Source: Polynucleobacter sp. AP-Sving-400A-A2 | Lineage (GTDB): Bacteria; Pseudomonadota; Gammaproteobacteria; Burkholderiales; Burkholderiaceae | Length of the DNA stretch: 64,000 nt | Reading direction: 5' to 3' | Assembly: GCF_018688155.1 (NCBI RefSeq) | Contig: NZ_CP061312.1 | Location: 186,001 to 250,000, forward strand | In this document: positions 1 through 8,144 of the stretch, piece after piece | Layout of the letters: every line of letters begins with the position of its first letter | Position numbering within the stretch: the first letter of the stretch is position 1 | The notes under the pieces: model-generated | The model's input: the letters and a program-made list of their open reading frames with translations, nothing else | Database searches by the model: none | What the model was told of the DNA's origin: nothing | Made by a program: the position numbers and the translations under genes

Positions 1-1356
1 TTTGGCGGCTCCTTTGGCTGCCATGGATGCCATGGTACGCGCCATCTTGCCGCCCTTGAATTGCTTCATCATGGTTTGCATTTGCTCAAACTGTGCCAGC
101 AAGCGATTGACCTCTTGAACCTCGACACCTGCACCAGCTGCAATACGACGCTTGCGAGTCGCTTTTAGCAATTCAGGTTTTGCGCGCTCTTGAGGTGTCA
201 TGCTATCGATAATGCCGCGCATACGCCTGGTCTGTTTGTCAGCAGCGCTCATATTCGTTTTGGAAGCTGCTTGTGCCATATGACTTGGTAGCTTATCCAT
301 CAAGCTAGCCATGCCACCCATCTGTTGCATCTGTGCAAGTTGATCTCTGAAGTCACCTAGATCAAATCCACCTTTAGAAATCTTACTCGCCAGCTTTTCT
401 GCTTTGGCAACATCCACGTTCTGTTGGGCTTGCTCAACTAGGGCAAGAATATCCCCCATGCCCAAAATACGGCTTGCCATTCTCTCGGCATCAAATGCTT
501 CAAGGCCATCCATTTTTTCGGCAACACCAATGAATTTGAGTGGTACTCCAGTAACCTGACGCACTGAAAGTGCTGCACCACCGCGTGAATCACCATCTAG
601 CTTGGTGAGGATCACGCCAGTAAGTGGAAGTGCCTCATGGAAAGCTTTGGCTGTGTTGACCGCATCTTGACCTAGCATGGCATCAACAACAAACAGTGTT
701 TCAATCGGCTTGAGATTGGCATGCAAGGTTTTGATCTCTTGCATCAGCACTTCATCAATACCGAGACGACCAGCAGTGTCCACTAACAACACATCAAAAT
801 AATGGCGGCGTGCCCAATCTAGGGCGGCAGCAGCAATTTCACTCGGCTTTTGATTAATGTTGCTTGGGAAAAATTCAGCGCCAACTTGTTTACTGACTGT
901 TTCTAGCTGTTCGATAGCTGCAGGACGATAGACGTCACAAGAGACGGTGAGTACTTTCTTTTTCTTCTTTTCTTGCAGAAATTTGGCTAACTTACCAACT
1001 GAGGTGGTTTTTCCTGCGCCTTGTAAGCCGGCCATGAGGATGACTGCTGGTGGTTGGGTTGCTAGATTCAGCTCACCGCTTTGGGTAGCGTCACCTCGCA
1101 TGACCTGGGCCAGTTCGCGCTGAACAACGCCAACCAGCGCTTGTCCTGGGCTAAGGCTCCCAACCACTTCCTCGCCAAGGGCTTTAAATTTAATTTGCTC
1201 TAGTAAGGATTTAACTACGGGAAGCGCAACGTCCGCCTCCAGCAAGGCTAGGCGGATCTCCCGGAGCATTTCTGCAGTATTCTCTTCGGTCAGGCGGGCT
1301 TGTCCCCGCATTGTTTTAACAACACGAGATAGGCGATCGGTGAGATTCTCAAGCAT
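1..1356 (-). CDS. ffh: Signal recognition particle protein Ffh (3' end cut by window)
   Basis: GTPase subunit of the signal recognition particle, which binds 4.5S RNA and signal sequences and delivers inner-membrane proteins to FtsY. The frame is open from ATG at 1354-1356 to the window edge, 452 codons without a stop, close to the usual full length, so only a short C-terminal piece is missing. Reading the minus strand shows the P-loop GLQGAGKTTSVGK near residue 110, DTAGRLGIDE near residue 195, and a Met/Lys-rich M domain at the end (QMQTMMKQFKGGKMART). Divergent from ypjD with 20 bp between the starts; ffh next to ypjD is a common proteobacterial arrangement. Confidence 0.96.
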   Translation of the reverse strand, partial: MLENLTDRLSRVVKTMRGQARLTEENTAEMLREIRLALLEADVALPVVKSLLEQIKFKALGEEVVGSLSPGQALVGVVQRELAQVMRGDATQSGELNLATQPPAVILMAGLQGAGKTTSVGKLAKFLQEKKKKKVLTVSCDVYRPAAIEQLETVSKQVGAEFFPSNINQKPSEIAAAALDWARRHYFDVLLVDTAGRLGIDEVLMQEIKTLHANLKPIETLFVVDAMLGQDAVNTAKAFHEALPLTGVILTKLDGDSRGGAALSVRQVTGVPLKFIGVAEKMDGLEAFDAERMASRILGMGDILALVEQAQQNVDVAKAEKLASKISKGGFDLGDFRDQLAQMQQMGGMASLMDKLPSHMAQAASKTNMSAADKQTRRMRGIIDSMTPQERAKPELLKATRKRRIAAGAGVEVQEVNRLLAQFEQMQTMMKQFKGGKMARTMASMAAKGAAK

Positions 1357-1376
1357 TTATCGATTAGACTTTCTAA

Positions 1377-2225
1377 ATGGACATTTTAGGTTACTTAGGA
1401 TCGGGATGGCTTCCCCCAGCCCTCTATTTATTTTTATTGCTCATTTTGAGCTGGAGAGCGAAGTCGGGCAATGAATTTGCCATTTCTGGCTGGCTGACAC
1501 AGGCTAGCATTTTCGTGATTTTGATATTGCATGGAATCGAATTGCATGATTCTGTCTTTACATCTCAAGGTTTTGTTTTTGGGTTTGCTCAGGACTTATC
1601 CTTGATTGCCTGGGTTGGATTGGCGTTCTATTGGTTTCAATCCTGGTTTTTGCCAATCGCTAGCTTACTTTGGATGTCAATATTATTCGCTTTATTTAGC
1701 TCCTTGCTTCCGATCTTTTTCCCAGGGGTATTAATTTCTCCAACTGCTGTTTCAGATCCCTGGTTCAAGGCTCATTTTATTGTGGCCACTATTTCAGTGG
1801 GTTTATTAAGCCTGGCAGCTATGCAGGCTATGTTGATGAGTGTTTATGATCGCGCCTTGCATCGTCAATTAGCGATTGTGCCCAATGGTCGTCTAGCCCA
1901 TTGGTTAGAAGATTTGCCGCCACTAATGACCATGGAAGGCCTGCTATTTAATTTACTCTATGTTGGTTTTGCACTCTTAACTCTGACCGTCTTCTCCGGC
2001 CTATTATTTTCACAAGCTTTATTTGGCAAGCCATTTGTGTTTGACCATAAAACTATTTTTGCAATGATCTCCTGGATCTTGTTTGCTGGTTTGCTGATAG
2101 CCCGCTGGTGGGTTGGTTTACGTGGCTGGGCTGCAATTCGATGGGTCTTGAGTGCTTACGTTGTTTTATTGCTTGCTTATGTTGGTAGTCGCTTTGTGTT
2201 GGAAGTGGTTCTTCAGAAAGCATGA
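1377..2225 (+). CDS. ypjD: YpjD/CcsA-type cytochrome c assembly family membrane protein
   Basis: A 282-residue integral membrane protein with about eight hydrophobic segments and a C-terminal Trp-rich stretch (RWWVGLRGWAAIRW), as in the HemX/CcsA (cytochrome c assembly) family. The position next to ffh matches E. coli ypjD (about 263 residues). CcsA proteins take part in haem delivery for cytochrome c maturation, but the role of YpjD itself is not well established, so haem handling is a family inference. The ATG lies 20 bp from the divergent ffh start, so both promoters must overlap coding sequence. Confidence 0.85.
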   Translation: MDILGYLGSGWLPPALYLFLLLILSWRAKSGNEFAISGWLTQASIFVILILHGIELHDSVFTSQGFVFGFAQDLSLIAWVGLAFYWFQSWFLPIASLLWMSILFALFSSLLPIFFPGVLISPTAVSDPWFKAHFIVATISVGLLSLAAMQAMLMSVYDRALHRQLAIVPNGRLAHWLEDLPPLMTMEGLLFNLLYVGFALLTLTVFSGLLFSQALFGKPFVFDHKTIFAMISWILFAGLLIARWWVGLRGWAAIRWVLSAYVVLLLAYVGSRFVLEVVLQKA

Positions 2226-2229
2226 CACT

Positions 2230-3045
2230 TTGATTAAATGGCTTCTATTGTTTGCTGGTGCAGGTGCTTTATACCTTTGGATAAAAGGCAAAAAACAAGT
2301 AAAGCTCAATACGGATGAGACTGCCAAGTTAAAGGCTGAGCGAAACAAAGTAGTTGAGCCGGAAGTGATTGTCCAATGCCACCATTGCTCTGTGCACCTT
2401 CCAAAATCTGAAGCAGTTATGCAAGATATGCGTTTCTATTGCTCTCAAGAGCATCTCGATAGCTTGGATGCCCAAGGTTGGCTTGGTTCGGCTGCTTGGC
2501 GTATCTCACCTAACCAAGATATGCGACCGGAGGGCCTTGTACCGGATTTAGCAGTGATTCATCACATCAGCCTCCCGCCCGGAGAATTCGTCGATCGCAA
2601 TTCCACCCAATTTATCGTAGATTTTTTTCAAAACAAATTGGATTCTTCCTTGCACCCCTATTTTGAAGAAATTGCTGATCAAAAGGTATCTAGCCATTTT
2701 TTGATCTCTCGTCGTGGCGAGATCTTTCAGTTTGTATCCACTCAAAGCAAAGCCTGGCATGCCGGCGCCTCATCGTTTTTGGGGCGAGAAAAGTGCAATG
2801 ATTTTTCGATTGGTATTGAGTTGGAGGGAGATGGCGATCATCCCTTTGAAGATACTCAGTACTCCGCCCTGGCCAAATTAAGCTCCCAAATACAATCCGT
2901 TTATCCCAATCTTCAATTTGTCGGGCACAGCGATATTGCCCCAGGAAGAAAAACTGATCCAGGCACTTGCTTTGATTGGAAAAAGTTTCAGGGTAAAAAC
3001 AACATTCCTATCGAAAAATTACCCTTTGGTTTAGACCCGCGTTAG
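2230..3045 (+). CDS. ampD: PP0621-like membrane/zinc-ribbon domain fused to AmpD amidase
   Basis: The C-terminal part (residues about 82-271) is AmpD, the cytosolic 1,6-anhydro-N-acetylmuramyl-L-alanine amidase of peptidoglycan recycling. It has HHISLPPGEF (zinc His), CNDFSIGIELEG (catalytic Glu) and GHSDIAPGRKTDPG (zinc His and Asp, catalytic Lys). The first 80 residues form a membrane helix (about 3-18), a basic stretch, CHHC (50-53) and YCSQEH (70-75), matching the small PP0621 family that is often a separate gene before ampD. I chose TTG at 2230, five bases after the ypjD stop and after an AGAAAG motif, because it gives a typical PP0621 start. An ATG at 2152 is in frame but its extra residues only read through the ypjD end in another frame. 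The mature protein may be membrane-tethered. Confidence 0.88.
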   Translation: MIKWLLLFAGAGALYLWIKGKKQVKLNTDETAKLKAERNKVVEPEVIVQCHHCSVHLPKSEAVMQDMRFYCSQEHLDSLDAQGWLGSAAWRISPNQDMRPEGLVPDLAVIHHISLPPGEFVDRNSTQFIVDFFQNKLDSSLHPYFEEIADQKVSSHFLISRRGEIFQFVSTQSKAWHAGASSFLGREKCNDFSIGIELEGDGDHPFEDTQYSALAKLSSQIQSVYPNLQFVGHSDIAPGRKTDPGTCFDWKKFQGKNNIPIEKLPFGLDPR

Positions 3046-3061
3046 GACTCTAAATTAGTAT

Positions 3062-3080
3062 GTGAGCACACGCTCACTTT
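3062..3080 (+). terminator. Possible terminator after ampD
   Basis: GTGAGC (3062-3067) and GCTCAC (3072-3077) form a 6-bp GC-rich stem with an ACAC loop, followed by only three T. It lies 16 bases after the ampD stop. A second stem, GCCCTTT (3084-3090) with AAAGGGC (3096-3102), follows. The short T tract makes this tentative. Confidence 0.4.
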
Positions 3081-3142
3081 CCCGCCCTTTAGCTAAAAGG
3101 GCTACAAAAACTGCACCAAAACGAACCCTAATTTATTGAAAA

Positions 3143-3208
3143 TATAGGGAAAAATACTTATAAATATCCGTGAGAAATAACTTACTAATTTCTAAATATT
3201 TCCCTATA
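3143..3208. repeat. 10-bp inverted repeat in the nrdA upstream region
   Basis: TATAGGGAAA (3143-3152) and TTTCCCTATA (3199-3208) are perfect reverse complements 46 bp apart. The right arm overlaps the predicted -10 element and the first NrdR box. A further CCCTA (3126-3130)/TAGGG (3145-3149) pair lies in the same AT-rich stretch. No regulator is assigned. Confidence 0.5.
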
Positions 3209-3210
3209 CT
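3182..3210 (+). promoter_or_regulatory. Predicted sigma-70 promoter of nrdAB
   Basis: TTACTA (3182-3187), a 17-bp spacer and TATACT (3205-3210) make a good sigma-70 match, with transcription expected to start near 3217. The leader to nrdA would be about 100 nt. The -10 element lies inside the first NrdR box, as expected for a repressed promoter. Confidence 0.55.
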
Positions 3211-3247
3211 TAGTGATAAATGCTCTTCAAGACACTAGATGTAGTGT
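3201..3247. promoter_or_regulatory. Tandem NrdR boxes (operator) upstream of nrdAB
   Basis: Box 1 is 3201-3216 (core CTATACTTAG) and box 2 is 3232-3247, the near-perfect palindrome ACACTAGATGTAGTGT. The consensus I recall for NrdR is close to acaCTATATaTAGtgt. The two boxes start 31 bp apart, about three helical turns, which is the spacing typical of NrdR operators. Box 1 covers the predicted -10 and start site. NrdR is the zinc-ribbon/ATP-cone repressor of ribonucleotide reductase genes; it is not encoded in this window. Confidence 0.85.
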
Positions 3248-3317
3248 TTAAGTACAGCAATACCTTATTGTTTTTAATGATTTTTTGTCCAAATAACTAT
3301 ATATAAGCAGGAAAAAT

Positions 3318-6284
3318 ATGACATACGCCAACCCTCAGGCAGCGGGACAGACTGCCGGCACAAATAATCCAGGAATAAGCTCCTCCGAATCGATGAATCA
3401 AGCCCCATCTGCTAGTTTTGTTGCTGGTGGCGTGGGTGGTGGCCAAGCTACCCAATTGTCCGATTACAAGATCATTCGCCGAAATGGCTCAGTGGTGGCG
3501 TTTGAGCCATCCAAAATCGCCATTGCGGTTACAAAAGCATTTTTAGCAGTTAATGGCGGTCAAGGCGCTGCTTCTGCACGTGTACGTGAGCAGGTTGAGC
3601 AGCTCACCCACGCAGTAGTTCGTGCTTTATTGCGTAGTCGCCCAAATGGCGGTACTTTCCATATCGAGGATATTCAAGATCAAGTGGAGTTGGCGTTGAT
3701 GCGTAGTGGTGAGCACAACGTTGCTCGTGCATATGTTCTTTATCGTGAAAAGCGCAATCAAGAACGTGCTGCACAGCAGACCACTGCACAAGAAACTCAA
3801 TCATCTATTCAAGCAACTGAACCTGGTCTAAAGGTGTCAGATAACGGTGTTGAGAAGTTATTGGATATGGCAGCCTTGCGCACCATTATTGAAGCTGCCT
3901 GTGAAGGCCTTGGCAATAGTATTGATGCAAGCCCAATCATTACTGAAACTATTAAAAATTTGTACGATGGCGTACCAATGGCTCAGGTGTATGACTCCGC
4001 AATTTTGGCATCACGTACGTTGATTGAAAAAGATCCCGCATACAGTCAAGTAACTGCTCGTATCTTGATGCACGTGATTCGTAAGGAAATCCTCGGTCGC
4101 GAAGTATTGCAAGGCGATATGCAAGCAGAGTACGGCAGCTATTTTGCCAAGTACATCAATGAAGGCATTACTGCTGAGCTCTTAGACCCACGTATGCGTG
4201 ATTTTGATTTACCAAGATTGGCTGCTGCTTTGAATGCAAGTCGTGACTTGCAATTCAACTATCTCGGTTTGCAAACTTTGTATGACCGTTATTTCTTGCA
4301 CATTGAAGACCGCCGTATTGAAATGCCGCAGGCATTCTTCATGCGCGTTGCCATGGGCTTATCTTTGAATGAGTTAGATCGTGAGCGTCGTGCAATCGAG
4401 TTCTATGAAATCCTTTCTACATTTGATTTCATGTCCAGCACCCCAACCTTGTTCAATTCAGCGACTACACGTCCTCAGTTATCCAGCTGCTACTTGACAA
4501 CAGTGGATGATGACCTTGAGGGCATCTACGAAGCCTTGAAAGAGAATGCTCTCCTATCGAAGTTTGCTGGCGGTTTAGGTAATGACTGGACAAACGTACG
4601 CGCTTTGGGAAGTCATATCAAAGGTACTAACGGTAAGTCACAAGGTGTGGTGCCATTTTTAAAAGTGGTAAACGACACAGCGGTTGCAGTGAACCAAGGT
4701 GGCAAGCGTAAGGGTGCAGTTTGCGCCTATTTAGAGACATGGCACTTAGATATTGAAGAGTTCCTAGAGTTGCGTAAGAACACCGGTGATGATCGTCGCC
4801 GTACGCATGATATGAATACCTCAAACTGGATCCCTGACTTGTTCATGAAGCGCGTGATGGAAGGTGGTGATTGGACATTATTCTCGCCCTCAAATACACC
4901 TGATCTGCATGATAAATTCGGTAAGGCCTTTGAAGAAACTTATGTCGCTTACGAGAAAAAAGCAGATGCTGGTGAATTGAAGCCATTCCGTCGCATTCCT
5001 GCGCAGCAATTGTGGCGCAAGATGTTGGGTATGTTGTTTGAGACTGGTCACCCATGGATCACATTTAAAGATCCTTGCAATATTCGTAGCCCACAACAAC
5101 ATATTGGTGTAGTGCACTCTTCTAACTTGTGTACTGAGATCACTCTGAACACAAACGAGAGCGAGATTGCAGTTTGCAACTTAGGTTCTGTGAACTTGAC
5201 AGCGCACATGACTACAGATGCATCTGGCAAGATGATTTTGGATCACGAGAAACTCCAAAAAACGATCCGTACTGCAATGCGGATGTTGGATAACGTGATT
5301 GATATCAACTATTACGCTGTTGCTAAAGCGCGTAACTCCAACTTGAAGCATCGTCCAGTCGGTATGGGCATCATGGGCTTCCAGGATTGTCTGCACATGC
5401 AACGGATTCCGTATGCTAGTGATGAGGCAGTGAAGTTTGCCGATTCTTCAATGGAAGCAGTTTGCTACTACGCCTATCAAGCATCCAATGAGTTGGCTGA
5501 AGAGCGTGGCGTTTACAGCACCTATAAAGGTTCACTATGGGATCGTGGCATTCTTCCACAAGACTCGGTAGCATTGTTGGCAGCAGAGCGTGGTGGGTAC
5601 CTTGAAGTAGATAGCTCTTCCACTATGAATTGGGATGGCTTACGTGCCCGCATTAAGCAGCACGGTATGCGCAACTCAAACTGCGTTGCGATCGCACCGA
5701 CCGCAACCATTTCCAATATCATTGGCGTATCAGCTTGTATCGAGCCGACATTCCAGAACTTGTTTGTGAAATCCAACCTCTCAGGTGAGTTCACTGTAGT
5801 AAACGAGTATTTGGTCCGTGATTTAAAAGATCGTGGTCTCTGGGATGAAGTGATGATTGCGGATTTGAAGTACTTCGACGGTACCTTGTCCAAAATTGAT
5901 CGTGTTCCACAAGATTTACGTGATTTATATGCCACTGCATTCGAAGTGGAGCCAAGCTGGTTGGTTGAAGCTGCCTCACGACGTCAGAAGTGGATTGACC
6001 AGGCGCAGTCACTCAATATTTACATGGGTGGCGCATCTGGCAAGAAATTGGATGACACGTACAAATTGGCATGGTTACGTGGTTTAAAGACCACCTATTA
6101 CCTCCGCACAATGGCTGCAACGCACGTGGAGAAGTCTACGGTTGCAAGTGGTCAGTTAAATGCGGTATCTAGTGGCGGTGGTGTGAATGGCACTGATGCA
6201 GCAGCAGCGCAAGAGTTAGATGGCCCTGCTTGCACAATGCGCCCCGGTGATGCTGGATTTGAAGAATGTGAAGCATGTCAGTAA
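3318..6284 (+). CDS. nrdA: Class Ia ribonucleoside-diphosphate reductase, alpha subunit
   Basis: Large catalytic subunit that reduces ribonucleoside diphosphates to deoxyribonucleotides with the NrdB radical. An ATP-cone activity domain lies at about residues 49-150 (DYKIIRRNGSVVAFEPSKIA). The barrel follows, with LSSCYLTTVDDD and AVCNLGSVNL carrying the redox cysteine pair, NLCTEITLN carrying the Asn-Cys-Glu active site, and RNSNCVAIAPTATISNI near the end. The C-terminus, EECEACQ, holds the CxxC-type pair that hands over reducing power. At 988 residues it is longer than E. coli NrdA (about 760), partly from a low-complexity Gly/Ser/Gln N-terminus of about 48 residues and a second cone-like segment (about 170-260). 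AGGA stands just before the ATG. Confidence 0.98.
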   Translation: MTYANPQAAGQTAGTNNPGISSSESMNQAPSASFVAGGVGGGQATQLSDYKIIRRNGSVVAFEPSKIAIAVTKAFLAVNGGQGAASARVREQVEQLTHAVVRALLRSRPNGGTFHIEDIQDQVELALMRSGEHNVARAYVLYREKRNQERAAQQTTAQETQSSIQATEPGLKVSDNGVEKLLDMAALRTIIEAACEGLGNSIDASPIITETIKNLYDGVPMAQVYDSAILASRTLIEKDPAYSQVTARILMHVIRKEILGREVLQGDMQAEYGSYFAKYINEGITAELLDPRMRDFDLPRLAAALNASRDLQFNYLGLQTLYDRYFLHIEDRRIEMPQAFFMRVAMGLSLNELDRERRAIEFYEILSTFDFMSSTPTLFNSATTRPQLSSCYLTTVDDDLEGIYEALKENALLSKFAGGLGNDWTNVRALGSHIKGTNGKSQGVVPFLKVVNDTAVAVNQGGKRKGAVCAYLETWHLDIEEFLELRKNTGDDRRRTHDMNTSNWIPDLFMKRVMEGGDWTLFSPSNTPDLHDKFGKAFEETYVAYEKKADAGELKPFRRIPAQQLWRKMLGMLFETGHPWITFKDPCNIRSPQQHIGVVHSSNLCTEITLNTNESEIAVCNLGSVNLTAHMTTDASGKMILDHEKLQKTIRTAMRMLDNVIDINYYAVAKARNSNLKHRPVGMGIMGFQDCLHMQRIPYASDEAVKFADSSMEAVCYYAYQASNELAEERGVYSTYKGSLWDRGILPQDSVALLAAERGGYLEVDSSSTMNWDGLRARIKQHGMRNSNCVAIAPTATISNIIGVSACIEPTFQNLFVKSNLSGEFTVVNEYLVRDLKDRGLWDEVMIADLKYFDGTLSKIDRVPQDLRDLYATAFEVEPSWLVEAASRRQKWIDQAQSLNIYMGGASGKKLDDTYKLAWLRGLKTTYYLRTMAATHVEKSTVASGQLNAVSSGGGVNGTDAAAAQELDGPACTMRPGDAGFEECEACQ

Positions 6285-6329
6285 GCCTTTTGCTAACTGA
6301 TACAGAAAAATAAGAATTAGGAGAAAGTT

Positions 6330-7496
6330 ATGTTGAATTGGGAAGAAGAAGTAGTACCCGTATTAGCACCAGTCATTCTGACACCACAGCCAGCAGTAGC
6401 TGAGGTACAACGTCCGCAGCCAGACCAGGTTGCCATGACTCCACCCACACAAGCTGTTTCTTCAGCCAGTGGCGCAGCTTTGCGTGTCAATGCTGCTGAT
6501 AAGCGCGTGATTAATGCCAAGACTGATGTGAATCAGTTGGTTCCATTTAAATATAAGTGGGCTTGGGAGAAATATCTGGCTGGTTGCGCAAACCATTGGA
6601 TGCCACAAGAGATCAATATGAACCGCGATATCGCGCTTTGGAAGGATCCTAATGGTTTAACTGAAGATGAGCGCCGCATTATTAAGCGTAATCTCGGTTT
6701 CTTCACAACAGCGGACTCTTTAGCGGCAAACAATATTGTTTTGGGTACTTATCGCCACATTACTGCTCCAGAATGCCGTCAATATCTGTTGCGTCAAGCT
6801 TTTGAGGAAGCAATTCATACTCACGCCTATCAATATATTGTGGAATCTTTGGGTTTAGATCAGAGCGAAATCTTTAATGCGTATAACGAAATCGAGTCAA
6901 TTCGCGCCAAAGATCAGTTCTTAATTCCGTTTATTGACGTGCTGACTGATCCTAATTTCAAAACTGGGACATTAGAAACTGATCAAATGTTGCTCAAATC
7001 ATTGATCGTTTTTGCCTGCGTAATGGAAGGATTATTCTTTTATGTTGGTTTTACGCAAATACTTGCAATGGGTCGTCAAAACAAAATGACGGGTGCTGCT
7101 GAGCAGTATCAATACATCCTTCGCGATGAGTCTATGCACTGTAATTTTGGTATTGATTTAATTAACCAAATCAAGCTGGAGAACCCGCAGTTATGGACTT
7201 CTGCGTTCAAAGACGAGATCAAATCTATCTTCGAAAAAGCAGTGGAATTAGAGTACCGTTATGCAGAGGATACGATGCCTCGTGGAGTACTCGGATTGAA
7301 CGCGCCGATGTTCAAAGGTTACCTAAGATACATCTGTAATCGTAGATGTTTACAAATAGGACTTGACGCGATGTTCCCAAATGAAGAGAATCCATTCCCA
7401 TGGATGTCAGAAATGATTGATCTGAAAAAAGAGAGAAACTTTTTTGAGACACGCGTTATTGAGTATCAAACTGGTGGTGCGCTAAGTTGGGAATAA
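6330..7496 (+). CDS. nrdB: Class Ia ribonucleoside-diphosphate reductase, beta subunit
   Basis: Small subunit carrying the diiron-tyrosyl radical. [13 protein letters not shown] holds the iron ligands Glu and His and, four residues on, the radical Tyr corresponding to Y122 of E. coli; [11 protein letters not shown] and [10 protein letters not shown] supply the other Glu/His ligands. The first 65 residues or so are Pro/Ala/Val-rich and lie outside the conserved fold. AGGAGAAAG precedes the ATG. It starts 45 bp after nrdA in the same operon and is followed by a terminator at 7643. Confidence 0.98.
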   Translation: MLNWEEEVVPVLAPVILTPQPAVAEVQRPQPDQVAMTPPTQAVSSASGAALRVNAADKRVINAKTDVNQLVPFKYKWAWEKYLAGCANHWMPQEINMNRDIALWKDPNGLTEDERRIIKRNLGFFTTADSLAANNIVLGTYRHITAPECRQYLLRQAFEEAIHTHAYQYIVESLGLDQSEIFNAYNEIESIRAKDQFLIPFIDVLTDPNFKTGTLETDQMLLKSLIVFACVMEGLFFYVGFTQILAMGRQNKMTGAAEQYQYILRDESMHCNFGIDLINQIKLENPQLWTSAFKDEIKSIFEKAVELEYRYAEDTMPRGVLGLNAPMFKGYLRYICNRRCLQIGLDAMFPNEENPFPWMSEMIDLKKERNFFETRVIEYQTGGALSWE

Positions 7497-7642
7497 GTAG
7501 TTAATTAAAAAGCGCATTGCCGGCTAAATAGGAGATTAGACGGTTGGATAGTTTTAAAAGTCAGCAAAACCAGACTCAAATCCGAAAACCCTTGTCCAAG
7601 GGTGCCTGGTCTACTCTCTCTATTTTTTCCAGCATATTGAAG

Positions 7643-7675
7643 AAGCCGTTACCTTTTGGGGTCACGGCTTTTTTT
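7643..7675 (+). terminator. Rho-independent terminator of nrdAB
   Basis: AAGCCGT (7643-7649) pairs with ACGGCTT (7664-7670), with part of the interior also pairing, followed by a run of seven T (7669-7675). It stands about 145 bases after the nrdB stop. Confidence 0.8.
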
Positions 7676-7830
7676 CCAAGATTCATTAGCGTGCAGCACT
7701 TAGCATCAAGCCGCGCGCCGATGAATGGCTCGCTCGTCGGCTCCAAGCGGTTGCAAAACCAGGCGGAAATGAATGGTCGGGTCTTCTTAATCGGTAGTTT
7801 GGACTAATCCTCACGTGAAGGAGCATTACT
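7676..7830 (+). other. Leader/upstream region of the histone gene, with a stem-loop
   Basis: The 334-bp gap between nrdB and the histone gene holds the nrdAB terminator and then this stretch, which has no convincing gene. GCCGATGA (7717-7724) and TCGTCGGC (7734-7741) form an 8-bp stem, one pair being T-G, around a 9-nt loop. A clear promoter was not found. GAAGGAG at about 7817-7823 is the ribosome binding site of the next gene. Confidence 0.4.
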
Positions 7831-8118
7831 ATGGCAATCGCCAAGAAGAAAGTTGCTGCAAAGAAACCAGCTGCAAAGAAAAAAGTAGCTGCTAAGAAGC
7901 CTGCTGCTAAAAAAGCTGCTGCTAAGAAGCCTGCTGCTAAGAAGAAGCCTGCCGCTAAAAAGCGTCCTGCTGCTAAAAAAGCTGCTGCTAAGAAGCCTGC
8001 TGCTAAGAAGAAGCCTGCCGCTAAAAAGCGTCCTGCTGCTAAAAAAGCTGCTGCTAAGAAGCCTGCCGCCAAAAAGCGTCCTGCTGCTAAGAAGCGCGTA
8101 GCTGCAAAAAAAAAGTAA
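7831..8118 (+). CDS. Histone H1-like Lys/Ala/Pro-rich DNA-binding protein (0-frame product)
   Basis: A 95-residue protein made almost only of Lys, Ala, Pro, Arg and Val in KKPAAKK-type repeats, like the C-terminal tail of eukaryotic histone H1 and the bacterial HctB/AlgP-like nucleoid proteins. It should bind DNA through charge and compact the nucleoid; a specific role cannot be read from sequence. A perfect 66-bp duplication (7915-7980 and 7981-8046) encodes 22 residues twice. The frame ends at TAA 8116-8118 straight after a nine-A run, but coding-like sequence continues in the -1 frame to 8240, so this may be only the short product of a frameshifted gene. Strong GAAGGAG ribosome site; terminator at 8267. 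Confidence 0.88.
   Translation: MAIAKKKVAAKKPAAKKKVAAKKPAAKKAAAKKPAAKKKPAAKKRPAAKKAAAKKPAAKKKPAAKKRPAAKKAAAKKPAAKKRPAAKKRVAAKKK
7915..8046 (+). repeat. Perfect 66-bp tandem duplication inside the histone gene
   Basis: Bases 7915-7980 and 7981-8046 are identical. Each unit is 22 codons (three Ala, then KKP/AAKKKP/AAKKRP/AAKK blocks). A shorter, diverged third copy starts at 8047. Identity at synonymous sites points to a recent duplication or repeat-length change. Confidence 0.9.
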
Positions 8119-8144
8119 GTAAGCCTGCTGCGAAGAAAGCGGGC
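8109..8144 (+). promoter_or_regulatory. Candidate programmed -1 ribosomal frameshift site
   Basis: The heptamer A_AAA_AAG (8109-8115) is in phase with the histone frame (codons 8107-8109, 8110-8112, 8113-8115) and is followed at once by TAA (8116-8118). After a 7-nt spacer (8116-8122), GCCTGCT (8123-8129) pairs with AGCGGGC (8138-8144) in a 7-bp stem, one pair being T-G, around an 8-nt loop. A_AAA_AAG is the heptamer used by E. coli dnaX. No Shine-Dalgarno-like enhancer is obvious upstream. The alternative is a simple indel in the A9 run. Confidence 0.6.

Noticed and set aside
2152..2229. Longer N-terminus for the PP0621-AmpD protein from ATG 2152
   Set aside because: The added residues only read the ypjD 3' end in another frame; TTG 2230 gives the expected family start.
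5522..5935. 137-codon minus-strand frame in nrdA
   Set aside because: Lies wholly inside the highly conserved nrdA and has no family features.
7544..7807. 87-codon open frame between nrdB and the histone gene
   Set aside because: It starts with TTG, has no ribosome site, contains the nrdAB terminator and its product looks like no family.
7686..8072. 128-codon minus-strand frame rich in Phe, Leu, Ala
   Set aside because: It is the antisense of the Lys/Ala repeats of the histone gene and has no own signals.
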